From: Sphingomonas sp. Leaf32
GTDB lineage: Bacteria; Pseudomonadota; Alphaproteobacteria; Sphingomonadales; Sphingomonadaceae
Assembly (NCBI RefSeq): GCF_001421765.1
Contig: NZ_LMLA01000001.1
Coordinates: forward strand, 124,001-188,000
DNA: 64,000 bases
Reading direction: 5' to 3'
In this document: in pieces, positions 53,834 through 64,000 of the stretch
How positions within the stretch are numbered: position 1 is the first letter of the stretch
Layout of the letters: each line of letters opens with the position of its first letter
The notes under the pieces: generated by a model
Database searches by the model: none
Told to the model about the DNA's origin: nothing
What the model saw: the letters and a program-made list of their open reading frames with translations, nothing else
Made by a program: the position numbers and the translations under genes

Positions 53834-54030
53834 AAGGCAGGTCTCCTGGCTCACGGGTCAACGCGGTGGCTCCGGCCTTCCCGGGCTTGTTGCAAAGCCC
53901 AGTGACACGAAATGGAGCCGCCGCTCGCCGCTTACAGTTGCGGGGGCAGCGCCGGATTCCGCCCCGAAGGGCGCCACCGGCTTCCCGTCTTAGCCCCATC
54001 GCCATGCCTGGGATGGGGAACCTCGACAGG
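53834..54030 (-). promoter_or_regulatory. Cobalamin riboswitch
   Basis: Read on the minus strand, the element runs from GAGGTTCCCC near 54025 through GACGGGAAGCCGGTG, CGCTGCCCCCGCAACTG, the TCACTGGG..CGGGAAGG region, to the B12 box AGCCAGGAGACCTGCC (53851-53836). All conserved blocks stand in the usual order. It controls mesX-mesD; binding of adenosyl- or methyl-cobalamin is expected to stop expression. About 140 bases separate the B12 box from the mesX start, room for an expression platform. Confidence 0.93.
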
Positions 54031-54067
54031 CTGGTTCAACACCATCGCACGGCGTGTGTCAATCGAC

Positions 54068-54087
54068 ATATAAGGATATCTTTATAT
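54068..54087. promoter_or_regulatory. 20-bp near-perfect palindrome upstream of the riboswitch
   Basis: ATATAAGGATATCTTTATAT is symmetric around GATATC with one mismatched pair, and is AT-rich in GC-rich DNA. It lies about 40 bases before the riboswitch, where the promoter should be. It resembles ArsR-family sites such as those of the S-adenosylhomocysteine-sensing SahR, a known regulator of methionine-cycle genes in proteobacteria; that assignment is inference. Confidence 0.55.
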
Positions 54088-54143
54088 CCTTGCGCGTGAC
54101 GATTCGATGGTGATGGGCAAGGCCGCTTTCTTCGCGCCCTGAT

Positions 54144-54340
54144 GCCGATCGACATTCAACTACGCCTGATGTCGTTCGTGATCGACGCCCCCAGCCTCTT
54201 CGTCACCCCGGACTTGTTCCGGGGTCCACTTCGCCGCTCACCTTGTCCCAGGAAGCGCTGGCTGCACCGATCGCCGCACCGTGGCCCCCGGAACAAGTCC
54301 GGGGTGACGATAGGCCGGTAAATATCGATCCGTTCCGGGC
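54144..54340. repeat. REP-like mirrored element, family A copy 7
   Basis: The inner arms begin at 54200 and end at 54309 (with gtggcccccgg instead of gtggaccccgg); an outer-arm remnant is gccgatcgacattc at 54144. Its middle equals that of copy 3. The remaining gap to the gyrB hairpin (54340-54464) shows nothing. Confidence 0.83.
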
Positions 54341-54464
54341 GACATTGAGTAGCGCCGGGGGCACGCGGGAAGCATTCGCCGTTCCGCCCCGAACGCGCTT
54401 TCTCAAAACCATCTACCCGCGACAGCTTTTCGGAAAAGCAGGACGGTTCTCCTGCGGGAAGAGA

Positions 54465-54501
54465 GTGAGCAGGTGGTCGTGATGCTAGCCGACCTGCTCA
54501 C
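54465..54501 (-). terminator. Hairpin after gyrB
   Basis: GTGAGCAGGT and ACCTGCTCAC (54465-54474 and 54492-54501) form a ten-base perfect stem 12 bases after the gyrB stop. No U-run follows, so it is a weak terminator or an RNA 3'-end stabiliser. Confidence 0.45.
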
Positions 54502-54512
54502 CCCCATCACCA

Positions 54513-57023
<2,511 letters not shown>

Positions 57024-57084
57024 CTAAAGCAAAACCCGCATTGGGCGCGGGGCGCTTTGCGGTGGCGTTGCAGTCCTTGCTCCC

Positions 57085-57183
57085 CGTCATTCCGGCGCAG
57101 GCCGGAATCCATGGATGGGGGGACGGCAGCGACAGGGTCGCGAACACCCGACACAATGGATCCCGGCCTGCGCCGGGATGACG
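57085..57183. repeat. Mirrored repeat, family B
   Basis: CGTCATTCCGGCGCAGGCCG at 57085 is mirrored, with small changes, by cggcctgcgccgggatgacg ending at 57183. It is a second REP-like type, distinct from family A, in the 348-base gap between gyrB and the glycine-zipper gene. The rest of the gap (57184-57341) has no clear signal apart from the region before the next start. Confidence 0.8.
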
Positions 57184-57341
57184 GGCGTGGATAAGCGGGC
57201 GTGCCGCCACGCAACGCCAACCGTTCCGCCCGAATAATGAACGGCAGCTAACAGGCGCATTCAGTATCCGCTCAAGCGAATCGGTGCATACCCCAAATCA
57301 CAGGCAGACATTCTGCCGCAAAGTTTTGAGGGAGAAGACCC

Positions 57342-57737
57342 ATGTTCAAGAAGCTGACGCTCGCCGCTGCCGCGCTTGCCACGGTCGCTACCGCCGCCGC
57401 CCCCACCGCCGCTTCGGCGCAGAGCTGGCGCGGCGACCGCTACGAGCGGGAATATCGCGGCGACCGCTATGATCGCGGCTATCGCGACGACCGGGGCTAT
57501 CGTTCGTATCGCGGCGACCGCGGCTATTATCGTGATCGCTATGCCAACACCCGTGGCGAGCGCTGCGAGAATGGCGATGGCGGCACCGTGATCGGTGCGA
57601 TCGCCGGCGGCCTGCTCGGCAACACTGTTGCCGGTCGCGGCGATCGCCTGCTCGGCACCATCCTGGGCGGTGGCGTCGGTGCGGTCGCCGGACGGGCGAT
57701 CGATAAGGCCGACGCGCCGCGCTACTGCCGCCGCTGA
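57342..57737 (+). CDS. Glycine-zipper (17-kDa-antigen-like) envelope protein
   Basis: 131 residues. A signal peptide (LTLAAAALATVATAAAPTAASA) is followed by an Arg/Tyr/Asp-rich repeat tract (RGDRYEREYRGDRYDRGYRDDRGY) and then a glycine-zipper 2TM domain (GTVIGAIAGGLLGNTVAGRGDRLLGTILGGGVGAVAGRA). Such proteins sit in the envelope; the Rickettsia 17-kDa antigen shares the zipper. No lipobox Cys is present. It starts after GGGAG and ends with a good terminator, so it is transcribed alone. Confidence 0.88.
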   Translation: MFKKLTLAAAALATVATAAAPTAASAQSWRGDRYEREYRGDRYDRGYRDDRGYRSYRGDRGYYRDRYANTRGERCENGDGGTVIGAIAGGLLGNTVAGRGDRLLGTILGGGVGAVAGRAIDKADAPRYCRR

Positions 57738-57785
57738 CCGGTTTCCGGCGCCCCCGGTGGCGTAACGGGGTGCCGGACATGGGGT

Positions 57786-57820
57786 CGGTCCTTCCTGTAC
57801 GGGAAGGGCCGGCCCTTTTT
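57786..57820 (+). terminator. Rho-independent terminator after the glycine-zipper gene
   Basis: A GGTCCTTCC / GGAAGGGCC stem (one G.U pair) around tgtacg is followed by ggccc and a run of five T. It is about 50 bases after the stop. It is the clearest intrinsic terminator in the window. Confidence 0.75.
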
Positions 57821-57908
57821 CATGCCCGCCGCGCCGTTGCCGTGTTTCGCCACGTTTCGGTCGAAAACCGACCCTAGCCCTGCCGTCGCAACGATCGTGG
57901 AGCGGCGG

Positions 57909-60413
57909 ATGAGGACGGCAGTCGGGCGAACACTGGCCGGGGCCGCCGTCGTGGCGATGCCGCTGCCCGCCGCCGCGCAGGACGATGCAGAACCTCGCGG
58001 CGACGACATCATCGTCACCGGCAAGCGCCCGCCCGGCTCCGCCATCGGCGACATCGCGCCGGTCGCGGTCCTCGACGCCGCCGCGCTGCGCGCCCTGGGC
58101 GCGACCAGCATGGAACAGCTCGCCAATCTCCTCAAACCGCTGACCACTTCGGCCAGCGGCGGCGATCCGGTGTTCCTGCTGAACGGCCGCCGCATCTCCG
58201 GCTATCGCGAAATCTGGACGCTTCCGCCCGAGGCACTGGAGCGGACCGAGGTGCTGTCGGAACAGGATGCCGCCCGCTTCGGCTTTTCGCCCACCGTCCG
58301 CGTCGTCAATTTCGTCCTTAAACAGCGCTTCCGCGCGATCGTGGTCGATCAGGGAGCCGGCACCACCACCGATGGCGGCGGCGGCACCGCCCGACTGGAA
58401 CTGGGGTCGACCCGCATCGCCGGCGACCGGCGCACCGTGCTCACGATCAATTACGACCGGCAGAACCGGCTGCTCGCGTCTGAGCGCCCCTATCTGCTCG
58501 ACAGCGACAGTCCGTTCGACCGGATCGGCAATGTCCGCGCCATCGGCGGCGGCAGCATCGATCCCGCGCTGGATGCGCTGGCCGGCCGTGCCGTACCGGC
58601 CGCCGCAGTGCCGATCGATCCGGCCCGGCGCGGCGGGCTGGCCGACTATACCGCCGGAGCGCGCCCGACCGACCTCTCGCCGTTCCTGTCGCTGCGCAGT
58701 CGCGACGCGCTGAAGGTCGATGGCACCCATGCCATGCCGATCGGCAAGACGATGACCGCCTCGATCAACCTGACGATGGAGGCGGATCGCGGCAGCGCGC
58801 TCGCCGGGTTGCAGGCGGCGACGCTCACGCTGCCCGCCGGCACCGCCCTGCCCTTTGCCGGTCCGGTGCTGCTCGATCGCTATCTGGGCGAAGGGCCGGT
58901 GCTGACCCAGCGCAACGACAATCTGACGCTGCACGCCGCGACGACCGTGCAGGGCGGCGTCGGCCGGTGGCTGTGGAATGTCACCGGCGGATACGACCGG
59001 GTACGCGCACGGGCCGCGGTCGATCGCGGCGTCGCGCCGGATGCGTTGCAGGCGGCGGTCGATGCCGGCGCCGATCCGTTCGACCTGTCCCCCACCATCG
59101 CCGCCCGGCCGATGATCGTGACGCGCAGCCGCACCGTCACCGGTACGCTGACCGCGAAGGCGACCGCCAACGGCCCGGTCCTGCAACTGCCCGCCGGCCC
59201 GGCGCAACTGACGCTGAATGCGGACTATGCCCGGTCGGACAGCAGCGGGCGGCTGGCCGACGACGCAGGTGCCGCCAGTGACCTGACCCGAACCGTCCGG
59301 GGCGGCAGCGCCAGCCTCGACCTGCCGATCGCCTCGGCCGATCGCGCGGTGCTGTCGGCGATCGGATCGCTGTCGGCCAATGTCATGCTCGGCCTGACCG
59401 GCGTGTCGGACTATGGCACCCTCGCCAGCAGCAATGTCGCGCTCAACTGGACGCCGTGGCGGCCGGTCCAGATCACCGCGTCGATCAACACAGCGCGCAC
59501 CCCGCCTGCCATCGCGACGCTGACCGCGCCGGTCGTCACCGTTCCCAACTCGCCATTTTTCGACTTCGTGACCGGGGCCAGCGCGCCGATCACGGTCACC
59601 GGCGGCGGCAATACCGACCTGCGGCCCGAGGAACGCCAGATCCGCACCCTCGGCATCGGCTGGCACCCGATCAAGGACAAGCAGCTGAACCTCAATCTCA
59701 GCTATGTCGACACGCGCATCACCGATCAGGTCGCCAATCTCGGCAGCGCGACGGCGGCGTTGCAGGCCGCCTTTCCCGAACGCTTCCTCCGCGACGATGC
59801 CGGCCGCCTGCTGCGCGCCGACATCCGCCCGGTAAACCTGTTCCGCGAGGTCGAACGCAAGCTGAAGGCCGAAGTCTCGCTGTTCACGCCGGTCGGCCCG
59901 ACCCCGCCGCCGCCGGCCAAGGACGCACCCCCGCCACCCGACCGGCCGCAAATCTGGACGTTCGTCACCATGATCGCGCGACTCGACGACCGGTTGACGC
60001 TGCGACAGGGGCAGGACGAACTCGACCTGCTCGATGGCGAGACGCTCGACGGGACCGGCGGTCGCCCCCGCTATGAGCTAATGGGCAATGTCGGCGGGTC
60101 GATCGGCGCCTATCGGCTGGGCACCTATGCCAATTGGCGTCCCGCGACCCGCATCCGCAGTTCCCTTCCGACGTCCGACCTGCGCTTTTCCGGACTGGCC
60201 TTCATCGGCCTCTACGCACAGATCGAGGCGGAGAAGCTGGTGCCCCGGACGCCATGGGCAAAGCGCATGACGTTCCAGTTCGACGTCCAGAACCTGCTGA
60301 ACGACCGGATCGACGTCCGCGACCGCACCGGCGCGGTGCCCTATCGCTTCCAGCCGTCGTTCCTCGATCCGTACGGTCGGATCGTGCGGCTGTCGGTGCG
60401 GAAATTGTTTTGA
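57909..60413 (+). CDS. TonB-dependent-receptor-like outer-membrane protein
   Basis: 834 residues from ATG 57909, six bases after GGAG. A signal peptide (RTLAGAAVVAMPLPAAAQ) and DDIIVTGKRPPGS box precede a shortened plug (FLLNGRRISGYREIWTLPPEALERTEVLSEQDAARFGFS). The barrel ends in VRLSVRKLF. A proline-rich loop (PTPPPPAKDAPPPPDRPQ) lies near 685. The plug lacks the usual LRGP..LYG motif, having EQDAARFGFS instead, so transport may differ from classical receptors. It has no co-transcribed partner. The substrate is unknown. Confidence 0.82.
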   Translation: MRTAVGRTLAGAAVVAMPLPAAAQDDAEPRGDDIIVTGKRPPGSAIGDIAPVAVLDAAALRALGATSMEQLANLLKPLTTSASGGDPVFLLNGRRISGYREIWTLPPEALERTEVLSEQDAARFGFSPTVRVVNFVLKQRFRAIVVDQGAGTTTDGGGGTARLELGSTRIAGDRRTVLTINYDRQNRLLASERPYLLDSDSPFDRIGNVRAIGGGSIDPALDALAGRAVPAAAVPIDPARRGGLADYTAGARPTDLSPFLSLRSRDALKVDGTHAMPIGKTMTASINLTMEADRGSALAGLQAATLTLPAGTALPFAGPVLLDRYLGEGPVLTQRNDNLTLHAATTVQGGVGRWLWNVTGGYDRVRARAAVDRGVAPDALQAAVDAGADPFDLSPTIAARPMIVTRSRTVTGTLTAKATANGPVLQLPAGPAQLTLNADYARSDSSGRLADDAGAASDLTRTVRGGSASLDLPIASADRAVLSAIGSLSANVMLGLTGVSDYGTLASSNVALNWTPWRPVQITASINTARTPPAIATLTAPVVTVPNSPFFDFVTGASAPITVTGGGNTDLRPEERQIRTLGIGWHPIKDKQLNLNLSYVDTRITDQVANLGSATAALQAAFPERFLRDDAGRLLRADIRPVNLFREVERKLKAEVSLFTPVGPTPPPPAKDAPPPPDRPQIWTFVTMIARLDDRLTLRQGQDELDLLDGETLDGTGGRPRYELMGNVGGSIGAYRLGTYANWRPATRIRSSLPTSDLRFSGLAFIGLYAQIEAEKLVPRTPWAKRMTFQFDVQNLLNDRIDVRDRTGAVPYRFQPSFLDPYGRIVRLSVRKLF

Positions 60414-60435
60414 GTTCGCACACCATCGAACTGGA

Positions 60436-60519
60436 CGTCACCCCAGCGAAGGCTGGGGTCTCCCGGTTGTAGCGCGTCGGCAGGAACCGCTGGAGGCCCC
60501 AGCCTTCGCTGGGGCGACG
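60436..60519. repeat. Mirrored repeat, family C
   Basis: CGTCACCCCAGCGAAGGCTG at 60436 is mirrored by cagccttcgctggggcgacg ending at 60519. It lies between the converging receptor-like and era genes. It shares the GTCACCCC edge with family A but has a different core. Confidence 0.8.
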
Positions 60520-60562
60520 TTCCGTGGCGATGGATCAAGTCCGGGGGACGTGGCGGCTGGCG

Positions 60563-61465
60563 TTACTCCACCCAGTCCAGCCCGATGTCCCGGTACAGCA
60601 TCCGGTCCTCTTCCCAGTTCGGCTTGACCTTCACGTGCAGGTACAGGTGCACCCGCACCCCCAGCAATTCCTGCAATTCCAGCCGCGCGGTCGCGCCGAT
60701 CTCCTTGATCCGCTGTCCGCCCTTGCCCAGCACGATCGCGCGCTGCGTGTCGCGCGCGACATAGATCTGCTGATGGATCTCGACCGATCCGTCCTCGCGC
60801 TCCAGATAGCGTTCGGTGTCGACCGCGCTGGCATAGGGCAGTTCCTCGTGCAGCTGGTGGTACAGCTGCTCGCGCGTGACCTCGGCCGCCAGCATCCGGT
60901 CGGTGGCGTCGCTCACCTGGTCCTCGGGGAAATGCCACGGCCCCTCGGGCATCCGCTTCGCCAGCGCCGCCTTCATCTCCGCCAGCCCGTCGCCGGTCGT
61001 CGCGCTGACGAAGAACGTCTCCTCGAACGCCGCCATCTCGTGCAGCCGCGCGGCATGGTCCAGCAGGCGCGGCTTGTCGGCGATGTCGACCTTATTGAGA
61101 ATCAGCAGCTTCGGCTCTTTCCGCTGGCTAAGCGGCTCGACGATCGCGCGGACCTTCGGCCCGATGCCGCCCTTGCCGTCGACCACCACCGCGACCGCAT
61201 CCGCACCCGCCGTGCCTTCCCATGCCGCCGACACCATGGCCCGGTCCAGCCGGCGCTTCGGCTCGAAGATACCCGGCGTATCGACCAGCAGCAGCTGCGT
61301 GGTTCCCTCGATCGCGATGCCCATCAATCGGGTGCGCGTCGTCTGCGCCTTGGGACTGGTGATCGCGACCTTCTGTCCGACCAGCGCATTGACCAGCGTC
61401 GACTTGCCCGCATTCGGAGCACCAAGGACCGCGACAAGGCCGCACGACTGGGGGGAGGACGTCAA
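60563..61465 (-). CDS. era: GTPase Era
   Basis: 300 residues from a TTG at 61465, which gives the conserved N-terminus just before the G1 loop (LVAVLGAPNAGKSTLVN). G2 is in TTRTR, G3 is DTPG and G4 is NKVD. The C-terminal KH domain (AIVLGKGGQRIKEIG) binds the 3' end of 16S rRNA. It acts in 30S maturation. No ATG lies at a suitable place, and the frame upstream of the TTG has no family likeness. The usual alphaproteobacterial rnc neighbour is not visible beside it. Confidence 0.95.
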   Translation of the reverse strand: MTSSPQSCGLVAVLGAPNAGKSTLVNALVGQKVAITSPKAQTTRTRLMGIAIEGTTQLLLVDTPGIFEPKRRLDRAMVSAAWEGTAGADAVAVVVDGKGGIGPKVRAIVEPLSQRKEPKLLILNKVDIADKPRLLDHAARLHEMAAFEETFFVSATTGDGLAEMKAALAKRMPEGPWHFPEDQVSDATDRMLAAEVTREQLYHQLHEELPYASAVDTERYLEREDGSVEIHQQIYVARDTQRAIVLGKGGQRIKEIGATARLELQELLGVRVHLYLHVKVKPNWEEDRMLYRDIGLDWVE

Positions 61466-61613
61466 AAGATACAGACCTGTCGATGAAAAGGGACGATGCC
61501 GCCCTCTTACCCGCCCTGCCGCCCGCTGCAAAGCGTCCCGATCCGCGCTTGATCGCCGGCGATCGGATCGCTACGCATTAGTCCGACAATAATGACAGAG
61601 GGGAGCTTGTCCC

Positions 61614-63218
61614 ATGACCGGCCAGACGACCATGCGCCATACGCTGCGCCACCGCGCCCGCGCTTTCGTGCTCGGCACCGCATCGCTGCTGATCGCGGCG
61701 ACCGCGAGCGCGCAGAGCGCACCGACGCCGCAACCGGGCGAACCGGCGAAGATCACGATTCGCGGCGACCAGGCTGGTCCCACCTATGACCGGCGCATCT
61801 TCACCCAGTTCGCCGAGCATCTGGGCAACGGCATCTATGGCGGACTTTGGGTCGGCAACGACCGCAGGATTCCCAACACGCGCGGCTTCCGCAACGACGT
61901 GGTGGCGGCACTCAAGCGGCTGGGCGTGCCGGTCATCCGCTGGCCCGGCGGCTGCTTCGCCGACGAATATCACTGGCGCGAAGGAATTGGCCCGAAGGCA
62001 AAGCGGCCGGTCAAGATCAACACCAATTGGGGCGGCGTGACCGAGGATAACGCGGTCGGCACCCACGAATTCATGGACCTGACCGAACAGGTCGGCGCGG
62101 AAGCCTATATCTCGGGCAATGTCGGCAACGGTTCCCCCCGCGAAATGGCCGAGTGGGTCGAATACATGACGCAAGCGGCCGGCACGCTGGCCGACGAACG
62201 CGCGAAGAACGGGCGGAAGGCCCCGTGGAAGGTGCCCTATTTCGGCATCGGCAACGAATTGTGGGGCTGCGGCGGCAACATGCGCCCCGAATATGCGGCG
62301 GACGAAACGAAGCGCTTCGCGACCTTCATCAAGTCGCCGGAGGGCAGCCGCGTGCTGAAGATCGCGTCGGGCGCCAATTCGGAAGACTATAACTGGACCG
62401 ACGTGATGATGCGCGAGGCGATCGGCCAGATCGATGCCGTCTCGCTCCATTATTACACGGTGCTCGGCGGCACCTGGCCGCCCAGGGGATCGCCGACCGA
62501 CTTCGACGAATCCGCCTGGGCCGAAACGCTCGGCCGGACGTGGAAGATGGAGGAACTCATCACCCGCCATTCGGCGATGATGGACAAATACGACCCGCAG
62601 AAGCGCGTCTGGCTGGCCGTTGACGAATGGGGCACCTGGTATGCGCAGGACCCGGGCACGCATCCGGGCTTCCTGCGGCAGCAGAACACGATGCGCGACG
62701 CGCTGGTCGCCGCGATCAACCTGAACATCTTCGCCAAGCACGCCGACCGGGTAAAGATGACCGCCATCGCCCAGATGGTGAACGTGCTGCAGGCGATGAT
62801 CCTGACCGACGGGCCGAAGATGGTCCTGACGCCGACCTATCACGTGTTCGAAATGTACAAGCCGTATATGGACGGCACCGTCCTGCCGATCACAGTCGCC
62901 AGCCCCTATTACTCACGCGATCAGTGGGCGATTCCGGCGGTGTCGGCCTCGGCGGTCAGGGGCAAGGACGGCGTGGTCCATATCGCGCTGTCGAACGCCG
63001 ATCCCAACCGCCCCGCCCCGATCAGCGTCGCGCTGACCGGCGTGGCCGGCGCGACCGTCACCGGCCGCGTCCTGACAGCCCCGACGATGACCGCGCACAA
63101 CAGCTTCGATAATCCGAACGCCGTCGTGCCGGCGACGTTCACCGGCGCGCAGGTCGCGAACGGCACGCTGACGGTCACGTTGCCGGCCAAGTCGGTGGTG
63201 ATGCTCGACCTCAAATGA
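61614..63218 (+). CDS. Secreted GH51 alpha-L-arabinofuranosidase
   Basis: 534 residues with a signal peptide (AFVLGTASLLIAATASAQ). The GH51 landmarks are PVIRWPGGCFADEYHWR, the acid/base Glu215 in GIGNELWGCGG and the nucleophile Glu338 in AVDEWGTWY, followed by a C-terminal beta-sandwich. It removes arabinose side chains from plant polysaccharides such as arabinan or arabinoxylan; most GH51 enzymes are intracellular, so the signal peptide is notable though common in this group. It is divergent from era and has no sugar-uptake genes beside it. Confidence 0.93.
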   Translation: MTGQTTMRHTLRHRARAFVLGTASLLIAATASAQSAPTPQPGEPAKITIRGDQAGPTYDRRIFTQFAEHLGNGIYGGLWVGNDRRIPNTRGFRNDVVAALKRLGVPVIRWPGGCFADEYHWREGIGPKAKRPVKINTNWGGVTEDNAVGTHEFMDLTEQVGAEAYISGNVGNGSPREMAEWVEYMTQAAGTLADERAKNGRKAPWKVPYFGIGNELWGCGGNMRPEYAADETKRFATFIKSPEGSRVLKIASGANSEDYNWTDVMMREAIGQIDAVSLHYYTVLGGTWPPRGSPTDFDESAWAETLGRTWKMEELITRHSAMMDKYDPQKRVWLAVDEWGTWYAQDPGTHPGFLRQQNTMRDALVAAINLNIFAKHADRVKMTAIAQMVNVLQAMILTDGPKMVLTPTYHVFEMYKPYMDGTVLPITVASPYYSRDQWAIPAVSASAVRGKDGVVHIALSNADPNRPAPISVALTGVAGATVTGRVLTAPTMTAHNSFDNPNAVVPATFTGAQVANGTLTVTLPAKSVVMLDLK

Positions 63219-63260
63219 GGTTGCAGGGGGCGGCGTGAGGTCGCCCCCCTTCCCCTAGAG

Positions 63261-63470
63261 CATGATGACTTCAAGCCTACCCGTTCGTCCTGAGTAGCCC
63301 CTGAGCTTGTCGAAGGGGCGTATCGAAGGACCGCTTACCAAGTGCTTCGATACGGGTCTTCGACTTCGGTGCTGCGCACCGAAGCCTGTCCTGAGCGCCT
63401 GCCGCAGGCAGGCAGTCGAAGGACTCAGCCCCTACTCAGCACGACCGGACAGGTTTCATGTCATCAGGGT
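63261..63470. repeat. Nested repeat, family D (outer TGATGACTTCAAGCCT mirrored)
   Basis: tgatgacttcaagcct near 63264 is roughly mirrored by aggtttcatgtcatca ending at 63466. Inside are gagcttgtcgaagg and cttcgacttcggtgctgcgc-type units, plus a gcctgccgcaggc dyad. It is a compound palindromic element common in look to sphingomonad intergenic DNA. It occupies part of the 537-base gap 63219-63755. Confidence 0.7.
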
Positions 63471-63527
63471 CTAACCCCCTACGCTTCCCCCTCCCCCCTT
63501 CCCCACCCCCGTTTGCTTTGAGCAGAG

Positions 63528-63622
63528 GTTCGAGCCTGTCGAGAACCGAAGTCGAGAAGGGGTTGCCCCAAACGATGCATTCTCGACGGACGCTTCTCGA
63601 CAAGCTCGAAGCTGCTCGAACC
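63528..63622. repeat. Mirrored repeat with ggttcgagcctgtcgaga arms
   Basis: ggttcgagcctgtcgaga at 63528 is mirrored with an insertion by tctcgacaagctcgaagctg ending in ctcgaacc at 63622. It is another element type in the same gap. 63623-63755 holds only the region before the muramidase gene. Confidence 0.65.
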
Positions 63623-63755
63623 AAACGGGTGAGTTTGCCGTGACCCAACTGCCACCACCTGCGCGGGAGTGGCCAACCCGGCGTTCTGCGCCGGCATAGC
63701 CGCTTTCCTACAAAGAACCGTTCTGGTTACTTTCTACCTCCAACAGGAGGAAGAA

Positions 63756-64000
63756 ATGGACGCAACCACCCTGATCGACGACGTCATCGACCGCGAAGGC
63801 GGCTATGTCGACCACCCGGCCGACCGTGGCGGGCCGACCCGCTACGGCATCACGCAAAGTATCGCCCGTGCCGAGGGCTATGCCGGCCCCATGCGCGACC
63901 TGCCGCGTCAGCTCGCCGCGCGCATCTATTCCCGCCGCTACTGGCAGGCGCCGAACTTCGACCGCATCGCTAGCCGCGCCCCACGCCTCGCCGGCGAACT
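63756..64000 (+). CDS. GH108-type muramidase, 5' part (cut by window end)
   Basis: The frame starts at ATG 63756 behind a perfect AGGAGGAA ribosome-binding site and is open to the window end (81 codons). DDVIDREGGYVDHPADRGGPTRYGIT is the catalytic N-terminal region of the GH108 (ZliS/secretion-activator-like) N-acetylmuramidases, with the Glu of REGGY as the catalytic acid. RIYSRRYWQAPNFDRIASRAP follows as expected. Such proteins occur as phage endolysins and as chromosomal autolysins; the rest of the gene and its neighbours are outside the window. Confidence 0.88.
   Translation, partial: MDATTLIDDVIDREGGYVDHPADRGGPTRYGITQSIARAEGYAGPMRDLPRQLAARIYSRRYWQAPNFDRIASRAPRLAGE

Noticed and set aside
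57261..59951. An 896-codon minus-strand frame
   Set aside because: It covers the glycine-zipper and TonB-like genes in antisense and has low-complexity Arg/Gly composition.
63219..64000. Prophage call at the right edge
   Set aside because: Only one muramidase start is visible; no integrase, attachment site or structural gene supports it within the window.

Overview
The window looks like chromosomal DNA of a Sphingomonas-type alphaproteobacterium. It is GC-rich, carries gyrB and era as housekeeping anchors, has three TonB-dependent-receptor-type outer-membrane genes and many secreted peptidases and hydrolases, and has mirror-image REP-like elements in its intergenic gaps. Coding is dense on both strands and many neighbouring genes overlap by 1-11 bases, so several tightly coupled operons can be read. 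I saw no rRNA, tRNA, CRISPR array or transposase.

Left part (1-18.8 kb): the 3' end of a beta-lactamase-fold serine hydrolase, then a translationally coupled radical SAM / glycosyltransferase pair. Next comes a peptide- and amino-acid-use island. It holds an M61 metallopeptidase, an Lrp/AsnC regulator, an ornithine-cyclodeaminase-family enzyme, three S10 serine carboxypeptidases, a Tat-exported class V PLP enzyme, a large TonB-dependent receptor, a class I/II aminotransferase and an APC permease. A short shared motif (TGTGCATA or GCATAAT) lies before several of these genes and may be the Lrp operator.

19-26.3 kb: a haem/iron-type TonB receptor with a DUF6607 partner, divergent from a DUF4198 gene and a small Cys-rich gene across a Fur-like site. 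Then a LysR gene, a carboxymuconolactone-decarboxylase-family gene and an unusual NTF2-like/alpha-beta-hydrolase fusion.

26.6-34.4 kb: the most unfamiliar block. It has a TPR-secretin fusion protein, a secreted SGNH/GDSL hydrolase and a Tat-exported protein with a hydrophobic C-terminal half, followed by a LuxR-type regulator and a ToxR-like HTH-membrane-TPR protein. I cannot name a known system made of these parts.

34.6-43 kb: a redox operon (SDR, old-yellow-enzyme, quinone-oxidoreductase, hydrolase) divergent from a TetR gene and a thioesterase across palindromic operators. Then a small secreted protein, a VOC protein, and an HWE histidine kinase with a stand-alone receiver.

43-51.4 kb: a complete protocatechuate-to-beta-ketoadipate operon (pcaI-J-H-G-B-DC-F) with a divergent AraC-type regulator and a BASS transporter. 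51.6-54.1 kb: mesX-mesD, a folate-independent methionine synthase pair, behind a cobalamin riboswitch and a 20-bp near-palindrome.

54.5-64 kb: gyrB, a glycine-zipper protein, a lone TonB-receptor-like protein, era, a secreted GH51 arabinofuranosidase, a repeat-rich gap, and the start of a GH108-type muramidase cut by the window edge.
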